Part shown: one piece after another, positions 30,640 to 41,199 of the stretch
Position numbering within the stretch: the first letter of the stretch is position 1
How the letters are laid out: each line of letters opens with the position of its first letter
Source of the DNA: Snodgrassella gandavensis
GTDB lineage: Bacteria; Pseudomonadota; Gammaproteobacteria; Burkholderiales; Neisseriaceae
DNA: 64,000 nucleotides
NCBI RefSeq assembly: GCF_914768025.1
Contig: NZ_CAJZCE010000002.1
Span: forward strand, 186,001-250,000
Reading direction: 5' to 3'
The notes under the pieces: model-generated
What the model saw: the letters and a program-made list of their open reading frames with translations, nothing else
Databases searched by the model: none
What the model was told of the DNA's origin: nothing
Made by a program: the position numbers and the translations under genes

Positions 30640-32276
30640 TATCTGGCTCCTTTTGGCTCAGGGTCATGCCCGCGGCGGTTGAAAATCAGGGCATTGGGTT
30701 GCTGTTTCAGGGTTTTCAGTGTCGGCTGTGCCTCTTTCAGCGTGCTATCAATGCTTTTCAGGGTTTGCTGAATATCACCATATAGCGGAGAGGTGCTGGA
30801 TACGCCTTGCAGGGTGGTACGCAATTCCTTCAGGGTAGCAGCCAGCTCGGCCGGTAGCTGTTGAGTTTTGTTTTGTGCCAGAAGCCGGTCAGCGCTGGCT
30901 AAAGTGGTTTTCAGTTGTGCCAGTGTGCTGTCTAGCTGATGCATGGAATGCTCAATTGGCAGGTTGTTCAGTTTGGTTAATAACGTCGATACTTGATTCT
31001 GAATCATATCGAATCCGGTATTGCTAGTGCCGATTACGGTATATCCTTGGTAGTGTGCTACTGGTTTGAGTAGCGACTTGCCGGGTTGAGCCTGTGTTAG
31101 GCTGATATATTGATTACCTGTAAGCAGATTGTCTTTTTCCAGTGATGCAGACAGCCCTTTATTGAGTGCTTGCTGGATTTGTTGCTGCCAGATTTTGTCA
31201 TCCTGCTGGCTGGCATTGATTTCCATGCGTCCCGGTTCGATGCGCAGGCGTACCGGTACCCAGCCATGCTGGAATAGTTTATGGCTGTCATTCAGGGCGA
31301 AGTAGGGTACGTCGGCAACTGAACCGATGTTGATTCCCTGATACTCTACTGGGGCGCCAACGCTCAGGCCTCGCACTGATTGCTGAAAGAATACCACGTA
31401 GTATTGTGCACGTTTGGTGGGCAGGTTATCCAGCTCGCGTTCACTGTTATACAGAGTAAATTCGGTATTGTTGGTAACAGGCTTGCCTTTGCCTTCAAAC
31501 ATGGTTTTGAAAACAATGGCTCCTGAGAGCAGGGCAGGCAAAGGAGCAGAATCGATATGTACACCACCGCCTGATGCAGTAACCTGAATGCCGGTCTGCA
31601 ACCAGAATTTAACTTTGTCGCCAATCAGACTATCGTACGGACTGTTTATATAAACCTGATAATGGACGCTGTTGTCTTTGGGATCAAAATCGGCTTTTTC
31701 AATTCGTCCTGCACTGATGTCTCCGTAAAGTACGGGGCTGCCCGGTGTTAGCAACTTATCACTGTGACCTTTCAAGCGTAGACGGATGCCGCTTTGGGAA
31801 ATGGCACTGACTGGCGGTAAATCTCCTACAGTAAAGGTCTCGGCCTTTTCTTTGCTATGGCCGGGGGTAAAGGCAATGTAGGAGCCGGATACCAAGGTAT
31901 TAAGGCCGGTAATGCCACTTTGGTCTATGCGCGGTTTGACGATCCAGAACTGAGTATCTTTACGCAGCATATCTTTGACATCTGCACTCATCTGCGCTTT
32001 GATCTGCACTCCTTTTTCATCCGGACTGATGCTGATGGAAGTAACTTTACCCACGGTAACGTTCAGTACTTTGATTGCCGTTGTGTTAATTTCAATTCCA
32101 TCTGCATCGTTAAGGTACAGGGTAATTTCCGGCCCTGTATGGCGCAGGTGCTGGATAAATAGCCAAGCCCCCGTTAATAACGCCAGTACTGGGATAGTCC
32201 ACACCAGAACATTAAATGGTGGGGTATGCTTTACTGTAGCCGTTGTTTGCGTAGATTCATTTTCTGTTTGGCTCAT
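30639..32276 (-). CDS. pqiB: Intermembrane transport protein PqiB (MCE domains)
   Basis: Periplasm-spanning MCE protein that forms a lipid-conducting tube between the membranes. The 545 residues show a cytoplasmic start, one membrane helix (about 24-42) and three MCE/MlaD repeats (each beginning like ITLYLNDADGIEINTTAIKV, with GSPVLYGDISAGRI in the second and GAPVEYQGINIGSV in the third). A C-terminal amphipathic coiled-coil region (about 430-530) follows. The length matches E. coli PqiB (546). Its ATG overlaps the pqiA stop by four bases. Confidence 0.96.
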   Translation of the reverse strand: MSQTENESTQTTATVKHTPPFNVLVWTIPVLALLTGAWLFIQHLRHTGPEITLYLNDADGIEINTTAIKVLNVTVGKVTSISISPDEKGVQIKAQMSADVKDMLRKDTQFWIVKPRIDQSGITGLNTLVSGSYIAFTPGHSKEKAETFTVGDLPPVSAISQSGIRLRLKGHSDKLLTPGSPVLYGDISAGRIEKADFDPKDNSVHYQVYINSPYDSLIGDKVKFWLQTGIQVTASGGGVHIDSAPLPALLSGAIVFKTMFEGKGKPVTNNTEFTLYNSERELDNLPTKRAQYYVVFFQQSVRGLSVGAPVEYQGINIGSVADVPYFALNDSHKLFQHGWVPVRLRIEPGRMEINASQQDDKIWQQQIQQALNKGLSASLEKDNLLTGNQYISLTQAQPGKSLLKPVAHYQGYTVIGTSNTGFDMIQNQVSTLLTKLNNLPIEHSMHQLDSTLAQLKTTLASADRLLAQNKTQQLPAELAATLKELRTTLQGVSSTSPLYGDIQQTLKSIDSTLKEAQPTLKTLKQQPNALIFNRRGHDPEPKGAR

Positions 32277-33586
32277 GATGAATGCCTTTTAGTGCTACTT
32301 TTATGATGAGATGGATGTTGTTTTACCTCATCCCAGATTAAGCGTGGGTCGAAACTGAGTGCTGATATCATGGTTAAAATGACTACTGCGCAAAAGTATA
32401 TGGTGGCAGCTCCTGGTGTCACATGTGCCAGTGGTGTGGAAAATGCTGACATAAGTATGATAACGACGAAAATATCAATCATTGACCAGCGTCCGATTGA
32501 TTCGGTAATGCGGTACAACATGGTTAATTTACGTGCAGACATTAGTGGCCGGTAAGCAGCCGAGTAAAGTAATACCAGCATGAATATGATTTTCAGCACG
32601 GGAATGGCCATGCTGGCACTGAAAATAACTACGGCTATGAGTACATCGCCATCATTCCACATGTATTCAATACCATCAAGAATGGTACTGGCCAAATTGG
32701 TACCCGGGGAACGGGTTATCATCATCGGCAGTAAATTGGCAGGAATATAGAAAATAATGGCTGCCAGTAAAAATGCCATGCTGATACTCAGGCTTAGAGG
32801 TTTGCGCCGGCTTAAATAGGAACCACAAACGTCACAGACATTCTGGGTATCCGGTTGTTCAAACAGGCAGTAATGACAATTGATGGTGTCAGCATTATGG
32901 ATTTGTAATGTTGGGTCGTGGCCAGTAAGGCGCTGAATCTGATAAAAAATCCAATGTTCGGGCACGCCCTGAGAGGTGCGGATGAGCAGAATGGCCAGTA
33001 CCATCATAAGCCAGAAAGCCAGCCCGAAGTGTATTTGTGCCATACCGCTGATTTTAATATAAGACACCAGCGTAGCAATATAAAATACATCTACCATGAT
33101 CCAGTGACGCAGACGCACCAGTGTGCGGGTGGCGTATAACATGCCCGGTAACACTTGCTGATAGCGCAGGCCGGTATAAACATACAGGCACAAGAGCAGA
33201 AACAGTACCGGTGAACCAAAGGTGAGAAAAAACATGACTTCTGCCAGCAGGGAATAGTCCTGCTGTGCCAGTGACGCTACCATATAGGGAATGGTTAACT
33301 CTATATGCATGCCAAACAAATCTATGCTCATGTATAACTGGGTGTATACAATGGTCATGATAATTAGTGAGGCTATGGCATACGCTGTCGGCGTATCAAG
33401 CGGATGTGTCTCAACCCGTACAAGATGCTGATGGCAGCGCGGACACAGAGCAGATTCACCCGGCGTCAGGGCAGGAATGAATAATGACATACCGCAGCAG
33501 GGGCAGCCAACTTGATGCGCAGGCAGGCTGCCAACAGGTAAGTTGGTTGATGGATGTTGCGCTGATTGTGCGGAACGATAGCTCAA
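32273..33586 (-). CDS. pqiA: Intermembrane transport protein PqiA
   Basis: Inner-membrane partner of PqiB. The 437 residues contain two repeats. Each has a zinc-ribbon-like cysteine cluster (CPCCGMSL with CPRCHQH near residues 28-54, and CHYCLFEQ with CDVCGSYL near 235-260) followed by four membrane helices. This is the paraquat-inducible protein A architecture. First gene of pqiABC, all overlapping, so the three are co-translated. Confidence 0.95.
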   Translation of the reverse strand: MSYRSAQSAQHPSTNLPVGSLPAHQVGCPCCGMSLFIPALTPGESALCPRCHQHLVRVETHPLDTPTAYAIASLIIMTIVYTQLYMSIDLFGMHIELTIPYMVASLAQQDYSLLAEVMFFLTFGSPVLFLLLCLYVYTGLRYQQVLPGMLYATRTLVRLRHWIMVDVFYIATLVSYIKISGMAQIHFGLAFWLMMVLAILLIRTSQGVPEHWIFYQIQRLTGHDPTLQIHNADTINCHYCLFEQPDTQNVCDVCGSYLSRRKPLSLSISMAFLLAAIIFYIPANLLPMMITRSPGTNLASTILDGIEYMWNDGDVLIAVVIFSASMAIPVLKIIFMLVLLYSAAYRPLMSARKLTMLYRITESIGRWSMIDIFVVIILMSAFSTPLAHVTPGAATIYFCAVVILTMISALSFDPRLIWDEVKQHPSHHKSSTKRHSS

Positions 33587-33619
33587 GATATCAGGTTTCA
33601 GTTGGGAAAGCAGCTATAT

Positions 33620-33660
33620 AAAAAAATAACTTAACAGAGTAGACATTGCTCTGTTAAGTT
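33620..33660 (-). terminator. Terminator downstream of leuB
   Basis: A 12-bp stem (AACTTAACAGAG and complement). On the minus strand it is followed by an almost pure T run (TTATTTTTTT). It closes the leuC-leuD-leuB operon. Confidence 0.9.
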
Positions 33661-33695
33661 TAATATACGTAATTTAAGGCCAATGTGCAATTGGC

Positions 33696-34766
33696 TTATA
33701 ACGCAGCAAGCACCGCATCACCCATTTGGCTACAAGAAACGCGCTGGCAGCCTTCTTCAAAAATATCACCGGTACGCAACCCTTGTGCCAGTACTTTACC
33801 CACGGCCTGCTCAATCTTTTGTGCAGCATGCTCATTATTCAGGCTGTAACGCAACAGCATGGCTAAAGAGAGGATGGTTGCTAGTGGATTGGCCAGATTC
33901 TGGCCAGCTATATCAGGAGCGGAACCATGTGAAGGTTCATACATGCCTTTTCCTGTTTCGTTGAGAGAAGCAGAAGGTAGCATGCCAATGGAGCCTGATA
34001 ACATGGATGCCTGATCAGAGAGAATATCGCCAAAGATATTGCCGGTGACGATCACATCAAACTGCTTGGGTGCTTTTACTAGCTGCATGGCTGCATTGTC
34101 TACATACATATGGGTGACGCTGACATCAGGGTAATCCTTACTCATATCCGTGATGATTTCACGCCACAGTTCGGTAGTTTCCAATACATTGGCTTTATCA
34201 ACGGAACACAGTTTTTTATTGCGTTTCTGGGCAGCTTCAAAAGCAATTTTACCGATGCGGCGGATTTCACTTTCACTATAACGCATGGTATTGATGCCTT
34301 CGCGTTCGCCATTGGGCAAAGTATGGATACCGCGTGGCTCGCCAAAATAGATATCACCGGTTAGTTCGCGCACAATCAGTATGTTCAGGCCAGAAACAAC
34401 TTCCGGTTTCAGGGTTGAAGCATTGGCCAGCTCAGGATAGAGAATCGCCGGGCGCAGATTACCAAACAGGTTAAGGTCTTTGCGGATGGCCAGTAAACCA
34501 CGTTCGGGGCGCAATGGACGTTCCAGTTTGTCATATTGTGGACCACCAACTGCACCCAGTAACACTGCATCTGCCTGACGACAGATATTTTGGGTAAATT
34601 CGGGGTAGGGATGGCCATATTCATCATAGGCAGCTCCCCCTAACGGTGCATACTGATAATCTGCATCCAGCCCGTCTGCAATAAATTTGTCTAAAATGCG
34701 TACCGCCTGTGCGATGATTTCCGGCCCTATGCCGTCACCGGGAAGAATGGCAATGTGTTTGCTCAT
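33696..34766 (-). CDS. leuB: 3-isopropylmalate dehydrogenase
   Basis: NAD-dependent oxidative decarboxylation of 3-isopropylmalate in leucine synthesis. The 356 residues show [10 protein letters not shown], the substrate-site [23 protein letters not shown], the Mg-binding [27 protein letters not shown] and the NAD-site [18 protein letters not shown]. Typical length. Last gene of the leucine operon, 95 bases after leuD and followed by a terminator. Confidence 0.98.
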   Translation of the reverse strand: MSKHIAILPGDGIGPEIIAQAVRILDKFIADGLDADYQYAPLGGAAYDEYGHPYPEFTQNICRQADAVLLGAVGGPQYDKLERPLRPERGLLAIRKDLNLFGNLRPAILYPELANASTLKPEVVSGLNILIVRELTGDIYFGEPRGIHTLPNGEREGINTMRYSESEIRRIGKIAFEAAQKRNKKLCSVDKANVLETTELWREIITDMSKDYPDVSVTHMYVDNAAMQLVKAPKQFDVIVTGNIFGDILSDQASMLSGSIGMLPSASLNETGKGMYEPSHGSAPDIAGQNLANPLATILSLAMLLRYSLNNEHAAQKIEQAVGKVLAQGLRTGDIFEEGCQRVSCSQMGDAVLAAL

Positions 34767-34861
34767 TTTATTCTTTCTGCATGTTAATTAATTGCCAATG
34801 GCCTTGCGGTCATCAGTTTGTTTATTCTGAATAAATGAAAATAGAAATTTGCCCGATTCAA

Positions 34862-35503
34862 TTAGGGCTGGTACAGCCAAGGTTGCTGTTGCTGGTGTTT
34901 GATTTCATATGCCTTGATGGCATCTGCATGTTGTAAAGTCAGGCCAATTTCATCCAGACCATTGAGCAAACAATGCTTGCGATGCTCGGTTATCTCAAAA
35001 TGGTAGTGGTTACCATTGGGTGTGCTGACGGTTTGTTCGGGTAGATTGATACTGAGCTGATAGCCTTCCTGAGCAATAACTTCTTGGAATAGCTGGTCAA
35101 TTACTTCCTCAGGCAGAATAATTGGTAACAAACCATTTTTATAACAGTTATTAAAAAAGATATCTGCAAAAGAGGGGGCAATGATGGCTCGGAAGCCATA
35201 ATCATCCAATGCCCATGGTGCGTGTTCTCGGCTGGAACCACACCCGAAATTTTTACGAGTGAGCAAAATATGTGCACCCTGATAACGTGGCTGGTTAAGC
35301 ACAAAATCCGGATTTAATGGACGCTTGCTATTATCCATGCCGGGTTCACCGTGATCCAGATAACGCCATTCATCGAAAGCATTGGGGCCAAAGCCACTAC
35401 GTTTGATTGATTTTAAAAACTGCTTTGGAATAATGGCATCTGTGTCTACATTGGCGCGATCCAGAGGTGCTACCAGAGCAGTAAGGGTAGTAAAAGATTT
35501 CAT
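34862..35503 (-). CDS. leuD: 3-isopropylmalate dehydratase small subunit
   Basis: Swivel-domain subunit of isopropylmalate isomerase. The 213 residues contain [14 protein letters not shown] and the family hallmark [15 protein letters not shown], then [17 protein letters not shown]. It pairs with LeuC, whose gene is upstream. Two tiny lipoprotein genes separate the two subunits, an unusual break in a pair that must be made in equal amounts. Confidence 0.97.
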   Translation of the reverse strand: MKSFTTLTALVAPLDRANVDTDAIIPKQFLKSIKRSGFGPNAFDEWRYLDHGEPGMDNSKRPLNPDFVLNQPRYQGAHILLTRKNFGCGSSREHAPWALDDYGFRAIIAPSFADIFFNNCYKNGLLPIILPEEVIDQLFQEVIAQEGYQLSINLPEQTVSTPNGNHYHFEITEHRKHCLLNGLDEIGLTLQHADAIKAYEIKHQQQQPWLYQP

Positions 35504-35544
35504 GCTGGTATTTCAGTATTGTGTAGTTAATGATTGAATTTTGA

Positions 35545-35564
35545 GCAAGCCCTGACGGGCTTGC
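35545..35564. other. Stem-loop between the entericidin-like genes and leuD
   Basis: GCAAGCCC-TGAC-GGGCTTGC, an 8-bp perfect stem just after the second small lipoprotein gene. No real U tract follows on the minus strand, so it is more likely an mRNA end-protecting or partial attenuating structure than a full terminator. Confidence 0.55.
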
Positions 35565-35570
35565 GTACAG

Positions 35571-35711
35571 TTACATTTCTGAGCGTACGTGGTCAGAAGC
35601 ATTACTTACTGCCTGACCACCGGAGGAAATATCACGACCCACACCGGAAACAGTATGACAACCCGCCAGAAAACCAACAATGGCAATACTCAAAAGCATC
35701 AGTTTTTTCAT
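35571..35711 (-). CDS. Entericidin-like small lipoprotein (second copy)
   Basis: A 46-residue frame: lipoprotein signal MKKLMLLSIAIVGFLAGC, then a mature peptide CHTVSGVGRDISSGGQAVSN and a short tail. The C-x-T-x-x-G-x-G-x-D-I-x-x-G-G pattern after the acylated Cys18 is the signature of the entericidin EcnA/EcnB family. AAGGAT precedes the ATG. It is a paralogue of the adjacent gene, sharing the CHT, G-G and SNA(S/A)D positions. Entericidins are membrane lipoproteins linked in E. coli to a toxin/antidote pair expressed in stationary phase; the function here is unknown. Confidence 0.82.
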   Translation of the reverse strand: MKKLMLLSIAIVGFLAGCHTVSGVGRDISSGGQAVSNASDHVRSEM

Positions 35712-35729
35712 GATTTTATCCTTGTATGA

Positions 35730-35855
35730 TTATTTATCGGCAGCATTGGATAAGTGCTGGCCACCGGCTCTTACATCCTGTCCCATTCCATGAATTGTGT
35801 GACAACCGGAGAGTACAGCCATAACCATTGCAGCAATTAACAACATTTTTTTCAT
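35730..35855 (-). CDS. Entericidin-like small lipoprotein (first copy)
   Basis: A 41-residue frame beginning MKKMLLIAAMVMAVLSGC, with Cys18 as the acylation site and a mature peptide CHTIHGMGQDVRAGGQHLSN. It has the same entericidin-type motif as the next gene, which starts 19 bases downstream. AAGGAGTAAGG lies upstream of the start. Both are on the leucine-operon strand between leuC and leuD and could be co-transcribed with them or driven by an internal promoter. Confidence 0.82.
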   Translation of the reverse strand: MKKMLLIAAMVMAVLSGCHTIHGMGQDVRAGGQHLSNAADK

Positions 35856-35950
35856 GCCTTACTCCTTAAACAAAGATAAAAGTTAACAAATTCAATCAGA
35901 ACTACATGCTTATCATGCACTTGCTGGCCTAAAACTGCAAGTTATTCACT

Positions 35951-37357
35951 TTATATTTGTCGCACATCGGTAAAATGTCCGGTAATTGCTGCTGCGGCAG
36001 CCATGGCCGGACTAACTAGATGAGTACGCCCGCCATTGCCTTGCCGGCCTTCAAAATTGCGGTTGGAAGTAGAAGCACAGCGTTCCTGTGGCTGTAAGCG
36101 GTCTGCATTCATCGCCAGACACATTGAGCAGCCCGGTTCACGCCATTCAAAGCCAGCCGCAGTAAAGATTTTATCCAGACCTTCTTCTTCCGCTTGCTGT
36201 TTAACTATGCCAGAGCCGGGCACAATCAATACCCTTTTAACATTATCTGCCTTGTGTTGCCCTTCTGCGACTTTGGCGGCCATACGCAGATCCTCAATGC
36301 GCCCGTTGGTGCATGAACCGATAAATACCACATCAACCGGAATTTCATTTATTGGTGTGCCGGCAGTTAATCCCATATATTGTAAGGCGCGCTGCATGCC
36401 TTCGCGTTTAACCGGATCAGCCTCTGCTGCTGGATCTGGTATCTGTTTGTTTATCGCGATAACCATTTCCGGTGATGTGCCCCAAGTTACCTGAGGCTCT
36501 ATATCTGCTGCGTTAAAGTGATAGGTTTTGTCAAAATGTGCGCCATCATCAGACACCAGAGTCTGCCAATAGCTGACAGCCTGTTCCCATAATGCCCCTT
36601 TGGGTGCAAAATGACGGTCTTTGATGTAATCAATGGTTGTCTGGTCTACGGCCACCAGACCAGAGCGGGCACCGGCTTCAATTGCCATATTGCAAAGTGT
36701 CATGCGCCCCTCCATTGATAGATTGCGTATGGTTTCGCCACCAAATTCAATTGCATAGCCAGTTCCGCCAGCCGTACCAATCTGGCCGATGATATACAAG
36801 GCAATGTCTTTGGCGGTAATGCCGGATTTGAGATTGCCATTAATTTCAATCAGCATAGTCTGTGATTTTTTGGCGGTAATGCACTGTGTTGCCATCACAT
36901 GTTCTACTTCAGATGTGCCGATGCCATGAGCAAGTGCACCGAATGCACCATGTGTGGACGTATGCGAATCGCCGCATACTACCGTCATGCCCGGTAGAGT
37001 AGCACCCTGTTCCGGGCCAACAACATGGACAATTCCCTGATTGATATTTTTAAATGGATAATATTTCTGTACGCCGAAATCCTGAATATTTTTATCCAGC
37101 GTATTGACTTGAAGTTTGGATATGGGATCAGTAATGCCTTCATCCCAATGATCAGTAGGGGTATTGTGATCAGCTGTGGCCACAATGCTTTGTTCGCGCC
37201 AGAGGGGACGATGCGCCAGCTTCAGGCCTTCAAATGCTTGCGGGCTAGTTACTTCATGCACCAGATGGCGGTCGATATAAAGTAATACTGTGCCATCTGC
37301 CTGCTCTTGGACAATATGGCTATTCCACAGTTTTTCATACAGGGTTTGTGCGTTCAT
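35951..37357 (-). CDS. leuC: 3-isopropylmalate dehydratase large subunit
   Basis: Aconitase-family [4Fe-4S] subunit that isomerises 2- to 3-isopropylmalate. The 468 residues contain [28 protein letters not shown] and the three cluster cysteines, in [12 protein letters not shown] (about 345) and in [11 protein letters not shown] (about 405-410). [13 protein letters not shown] closes the active site. First gene of the leucine operon, divergent from gshA. Confidence 0.98.
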   Translation of the reverse strand: MNAQTLYEKLWNSHIVQEQADGTVLLYIDRHLVHEVTSPQAFEGLKLAHRPLWREQSIVATADHNTPTDHWDEGITDPISKLQVNTLDKNIQDFGVQKYYPFKNINQGIVHVVGPEQGATLPGMTVVCGDSHTSTHGAFGALAHGIGTSEVEHVMATQCITAKKSQTMLIEINGNLKSGITAKDIALYIIGQIGTAGGTGYAIEFGGETIRNLSMEGRMTLCNMAIEAGARSGLVAVDQTTIDYIKDRHFAPKGALWEQAVSYWQTLVSDDGAHFDKTYHFNAADIEPQVTWGTSPEMVIAINKQIPDPAAEADPVKREGMQRALQYMGLTAGTPINEIPVDVVFIGSCTNGRIEDLRMAAKVAEGQHKADNVKRVLIVPGSGIVKQQAEEEGLDKIFTAAGFEWREPGCSMCLAMNADRLQPQERCASTSNRNFEGRQGNGGRTHLVSPAMAAAAAITGHFTDVRQI

Positions 37358-37529
37358 TGGAGTAGCTTTGTTTTGTTATGATTTCTGTGTGAGGAATCTT
37401 AATACTGTTAAGAGGGATTTACAAGTGTTTTGTCTAAAAATAAAACATTCAGCCGTTTTCAGCAAAAATTTATAGTATTTTTAGACTAAATGTCTAATTT
37501 GTTTTAGCAAGCATAGCTGGATTATTTTT

Positions 37530-37548
37530 GATAATGATAATATTTGCT
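37530..37548. promoter_or_regulatory. Weak Fur-box-like repeat between leuC and gshA
   Basis: Two direct GATAAT hexamers (GATAATGATAAT) followed by a degenerate third unit. This resembles the hexamer-array version of a Fur site, but only two of the three units match, and neither neighbouring gene is a classic iron gene. Given as a low-confidence candidate. Confidence 0.25.
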
Positions 37549-37636
37549 GTTTTCTGCTGAATTGTCGTTTATTGTTATAATGATGACTGCCATATGAAGC
37601 AAAAATGCTGTGTGTGAATGTAGAAAGGAATGAAAT

Positions 37637-38998
37637 ATGAGTTTACCGGATGTGGCCGCAGCGCATCGTATAGAGTTGCAGAATTTTGAACGTGCAATTT
37701 TAGCCAGACAAACCCAGATTGAATCATGGTTTCGTTCTCAATGGCGACATCACCACGCTCCTTTTTACGGATCGGTGGACATTCGCAACAGCGGATATAA
37801 ATTGGCCAGTATCGATATGAATCTGTTTCCCGGCGGTTTTAATAATCTGAATCCTGCTTTTCTGCCTCTGGCGTCAGTAGCGGCGCAGGATGCGGTGGAA
37901 CGTGCCTGTGCTGAAGCTCAGTCAGTATTATTAATCCCCGAGAACCATACGCGGAATACTTTTTATCTGCAAAATGTTTATGCATTGTATTCCATTCTGC
38001 GGCATGTCGGTTTAGATGTTCGTATTGGTACACTGAATCCTGAAATTACTCAGGTAACCACGCTTGAAACCGCACTTGGTGACCACATCACACTGGAACC
38101 AGTACAACGGCAGGGAAACCATTTGCAGCTGGCGGATGGATTTACACCATGTATGATTCTGTTAAATAATGATTTGTCTGGCGGTGTACCAGAAATCTTA
38201 CAGGGTCTGGAGCAGACATTGTTACCACCAGTGAAAGCTGGCTGGACCACAAGGCGCAAAAGTACCCATTTTCAAGCTTACAATCAGGTAGCGGCAGAAT
38301 TTGCCCAGTTAGTAGGTATCGATGAGTGGGTAATCAATCCCTATTTTGAAGTATGCAGCGATCTTGATTTCACTAGCCATGAAGGAGAAAATCGTCTGGC
38401 TGAAACCGTCGAACGGCTGTTACAGCGTATTCAGCACAAATATGATGAGCTGGGGATTGAGGATAGGCCTTTTGTTATTGTTAAAGCTGATGCTGGCACT
38501 TATGGTATGGGAGTGATGAGTGTGCATTCTGCTGATGAAGTGCGTGGACTCAATCGCAAAAAACGCAATAAAATGGCCAAAATCAAAGAGGGGCTGGAAG
38601 TTAGCGAAGTCATCGTGCAGGAAGGTATCTATACTTATGAAACACTGCATGGCGCAACAGCCGAACCTGTTGTATACATGATGGATAGATTCGTTATCGG
38701 TGGCTTTTATCGCGTGCATCAGGATCGTGGGCCTGATGAGAATCTTAATGCCGTAGGCATGCATTTTGTCCCATTGAAATGTAATATTGCTTCACCGGAA
38801 ACGCAAAATGATGAAGAAGAGGCCGTAAGCAAACGCGAGTTTAAGCCGTGGGAAAAGCTGAGCATACCACAGACTAATGATATTACTCAGGCCAGTGATT
38901 GCGAAAGTACTCGTTTGTATGTGTATGGTGTACTGGCCAGATTATCTTTACTGGCTGCAGCTATTGAGCTGGAAAATATGCCCGAACCGACTGTTTAA
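37637..38998 (+). CDS. gshA: Glutamate-cysteine ligase, proteobacterial GshA type
   Basis: ATP-dependent joining of glutamate and cysteine, the first step of glutathione synthesis. The 453 residues belong to the short proteobacterial group distinct from E. coli GshA. Visible landmarks are [26 protein letters not shown] near the N-terminus, [18 protein letters not shown], the [21 protein letters not shown]-grasp-like stretch and [20 protein letters not shown] precedes the start. gshB lies downstream with trpS between, all on the plus strand. Confidence 0.93.
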   Translation: MSLPDVAAAHRIELQNFERAILARQTQIESWFRSQWRHHHAPFYGSVDIRNSGYKLASIDMNLFPGGFNNLNPAFLPLASVAAQDAVERACAEAQSVLLIPENHTRNTFYLQNVYALYSILRHVGLDVRIGTLNPEITQVTTLETALGDHITLEPVQRQGNHLQLADGFTPCMILLNNDLSGGVPEILQGLEQTLLPPVKAGWTTRRKSTHFQAYNQVAAEFAQLVGIDEWVINPYFEVCSDLDFTSHEGENRLAETVERLLQRIQHKYDELGIEDRPFVIVKADAGTYGMGVMSVHSADEVRGLNRKKRNKMAKIKEGLEVSEVIVQEGIYTYETLHGATAEPVVYMMDRFVIGGFYRVHQDRGPDENLNAVGMHFVPLKCNIASPETQNDEEEAVSKREFKPWEKLSIPQTNDITQASDCESTRLYVYGVLARLSLLAAAIELENMPEPTV

Positions 38999-39099
38999 TT
39001 TGCCTGCACTGCCTTGATTGTATTGTTGTGCTGATTTTCAGGATTCAGCAAAACAGCTTCAGTATTAATAAATCGTTAATTGATAAAGTTATATACATA

Positions 39100-40110
39100 A
39101 TGAAAAAAACTCGAGTATTAACCGGCGTTACCCCCAGCGGAATACCGCATTTGGGCAATTATGTTGGGGCAATTCGTCCGGCGATTCAGGCCAGCCTGAA
39201 CCCTGACGTGGAATCATTTCTGTTTTTATCAGACTATCATGCTCTGATTAAATGTCATGAACCTGAAAAAGTGTACGAATCCACAAAAGCTGTGGCGGCG
39301 ACCTGGCTTGCCTGCGGTCTCGACCCAGAACGTACCACTTTCTATCGTCAGACAGATATTCCCGAAATAATGGAATTAAACTGGATTCTTACCTGCAATA
39401 CCGCCAAAGGGCTGATGAACCGCGCACATGCCTATAAGGCAGCCATGCAGGAAAATGCTGAGAAAGGGCAGGAAGACCCGGATCATGGTATTGAAATGGG
39501 GCTGTTCTGTTATCCGATGCTGATGAGTGCGGACATTCTGATGTTTAATGCAGATAAAGTCCCTGTAGGTCGAGACCAGATTCAGCATCTGGAAATGGCG
39601 CGCGATATTGCAGGCCGTTTTAATCATCGTTTCAAACCGCTGTTTACCTTACCGGAAGCGCAAATCGACGACAATGTTGAAACACTTGTGGGGCTGGATG
39701 GCCGTAAAATGAGCAAAAGTTATGGCAATACCATTCCGCTGTTTGAGTCTGAAAAGAAATTGCAGAAAGCTGTTAATAAGATTGTCACTAATCTGAAAGA
39801 ACCCGGCGAAGCGAAACAGCCGGATGAAAGTCCCTTGTTTGATATTTACAAGGCATTTGCCACGCCAGCAGAAACCGACCAGTTTACACAGATGCTCGCA
39901 GATGGACTGGCCTGGGGTGAAGCCAAGAAAATTCTGGCGGCAAAAATCAATGAGGAACTGGCTGAGAAGCGTGAACGCTTTGCGCAACTGAACGCACAGC
40001 CTGCTCTGATTGAAGATATTTTGCAGGCTGGTGCTGTAAAAGCGCGCCAGCAGGCACGGCCACTACTGGAGGCAGTACGCGAAGCAGTGGGTATCCGTTC
40101 ATTAAAATAG
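39100..40110 (+). CDS. trpS: Tryptophanyl-tRNA synthetase
   Basis: Class I synthetase charging tRNA-Trp. The ATG at 39100 ([21 protein letters not shown]) is chosen because it gives the family N-terminus; the open frame extends back to 39028 without conservation. The 336 residues contain the HIGH equivalent in [10 protein letters not shown] (residues 11-20) and KMSKS at 203-207, plus [18 protein letters not shown]. It sits between gshA and gshB. Confidence 0.97.
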   Translation: MKKTRVLTGVTPSGIPHLGNYVGAIRPAIQASLNPDVESFLFLSDYHALIKCHEPEKVYESTKAVAATWLACGLDPERTTFYRQTDIPEIMELNWILTCNTAKGLMNRAHAYKAAMQENAEKGQEDPDHGIEMGLFCYPMLMSADILMFNADKVPVGRDQIQHLEMARDIAGRFNHRFKPLFTLPEAQIDDNVETLVGLDGRKMSKSYGNTIPLFESEKKLQKAVNKIVTNLKEPGEAKQPDESPLFDIYKAFATPAETDQFTQMLADGLAWGEAKKILAAKINEELAEKRERFAQLNAQPALIEDILQAGAVKARQQARPLLEAVREAVGIRSLK

Positions 40111-40118
40111 AGTATATT

Positions 40119-40157
40119 TTTATCCGGAAGGGAAAATAACTCTCCCTGCCGGATAAA
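40119..40157 (+). other. Stem-loop between trpS and gshB
   Basis: Arms TTTATCCGG and CCGGATAAA, with inner AGGGA / TCCCT pairing, form a long hairpin. No U tract follows and the gshB start is 20 bases downstream. It may modulate read-through or mRNA processing between the two genes. Confidence 0.6.
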
Positions 40158-40177
40158 CACTCCGACAGGTAAACTCG

Positions 40178-41149
40178 ATGAAAATCCTATTTATTGCCGA
40201 CCCGATGGCAGGTTTTAAAACCTATAAAGACACCACGTATGCCATGATGCGGGAGATGGCCAGACGTGGCTGGAAACTGTTTCATACATTAGCCAGTCAG
40301 TTGAGTGTGCAACAGGAATGTGTTGTGGCCAGTGCGAGCGAGTTCAGCTTTACTGATGCCAGCGATGAGCATGATCATAACTGGTTTAAACCTTTGCCAC
40401 CGCAACAATGCCCACTGAATCGTTTTGATGCGGTTATCATGCGTACCGATCCGCCTTTTGATATGCAGTATCTGTATGCTACTCAATTGTTGACACTGGC
40501 CGCCAAACAGGGTGCCTATGTGTATAACAGTGGTCAGGCAATGCGTGATTTTAATGAAAAACTGGCCATTCTGGATTTTCCTGAGTTTACCGCCCCAACG
40601 TTGGTTACGACGCACGCAGTTGATGTGCGAGCGTTTCTAAGTGAATATCATGACATTATTATCAAGCCGTTGGATGGAATGGGCGGTATGGGTATCTTTC
40701 GCCTAAAACAGAACGACCCCAATATTGGCAGTATTCTGGAAATGCTGATGCGTCTGGATAGTCGCACCATTATGGCGCAACGTTATATTCCCGAAATTGT
40801 TCATGGCGATAAACGCATATTGATTATCGGCGGTAGAGTTGTGCCTTATGCGCTGGCACGTATCCCGCAGCAGGGTGAAACGCGTGGCAATCTGGCTGCT
40901 GGTGGCAGAGGTGTGGCTCAGCCATTGAGTGAACGCGATCTACAGATTGCAGAAACACTGGCTCCAGAACTGGTACGCAGAGGTATTTTACTGGCTGGTC
41001 TGGATGTTATTGGTGATTACCTCACTGAAATCAATGTGACCAGCCCAACTGGTTTTCAGGAAATTAGCAAACAAACCGATTGTGATGTGGCCGCATTGTT
41101 TGCCGATGCAGTGGAAGAGGCTGCGCGCTTGCACGGTTCACCTGTGTAG
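40178..41149 (+). CDS. gshB: Glutathione synthetase
   Basis: ATP-grasp enzyme adding glycine to gamma-glutamylcysteine. The 323 residues start with MKILFIADPMAGFKTYKDTTYAMMREMARRGW, typical of GshB. They contain DPPFDMQYLYATQLL, the ATP-grasp segment IIKPLDGMGGMGIFRL, and the late Mg/ATP residues in DVIGDYLTEINVTSPTGFQEI. The length is near that of E. coli GshB (316). It completes the glutathione pathway with gshA. Confidence 0.97.
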   Translation: MKILFIADPMAGFKTYKDTTYAMMREMARRGWKLFHTLASQLSVQQECVVASASEFSFTDASDEHDHNWFKPLPPQQCPLNRFDAVIMRTDPPFDMQYLYATQLLTLAAKQGAYVYNSGQAMRDFNEKLAILDFPEFTAPTLVTTHAVDVRAFLSEYHDIIIKPLDGMGGMGIFRLKQNDPNIGSILEMLMRLDSRTIMAQRYIPEIVHGDKRILIIGGRVVPYALARIPQQGETRGNLAAGGRGVAQPLSERDLQIAETLAPELVRRGILLAGLDVIGDYLTEINVTSPTGFQEISKQTDCDVAALFADAVEEAARLHGSPV

Positions 41150-41199
41150 TTTTTCATATATTTTATAAATAGCAGATGTAAAAAGGGAAAATTATTGTT

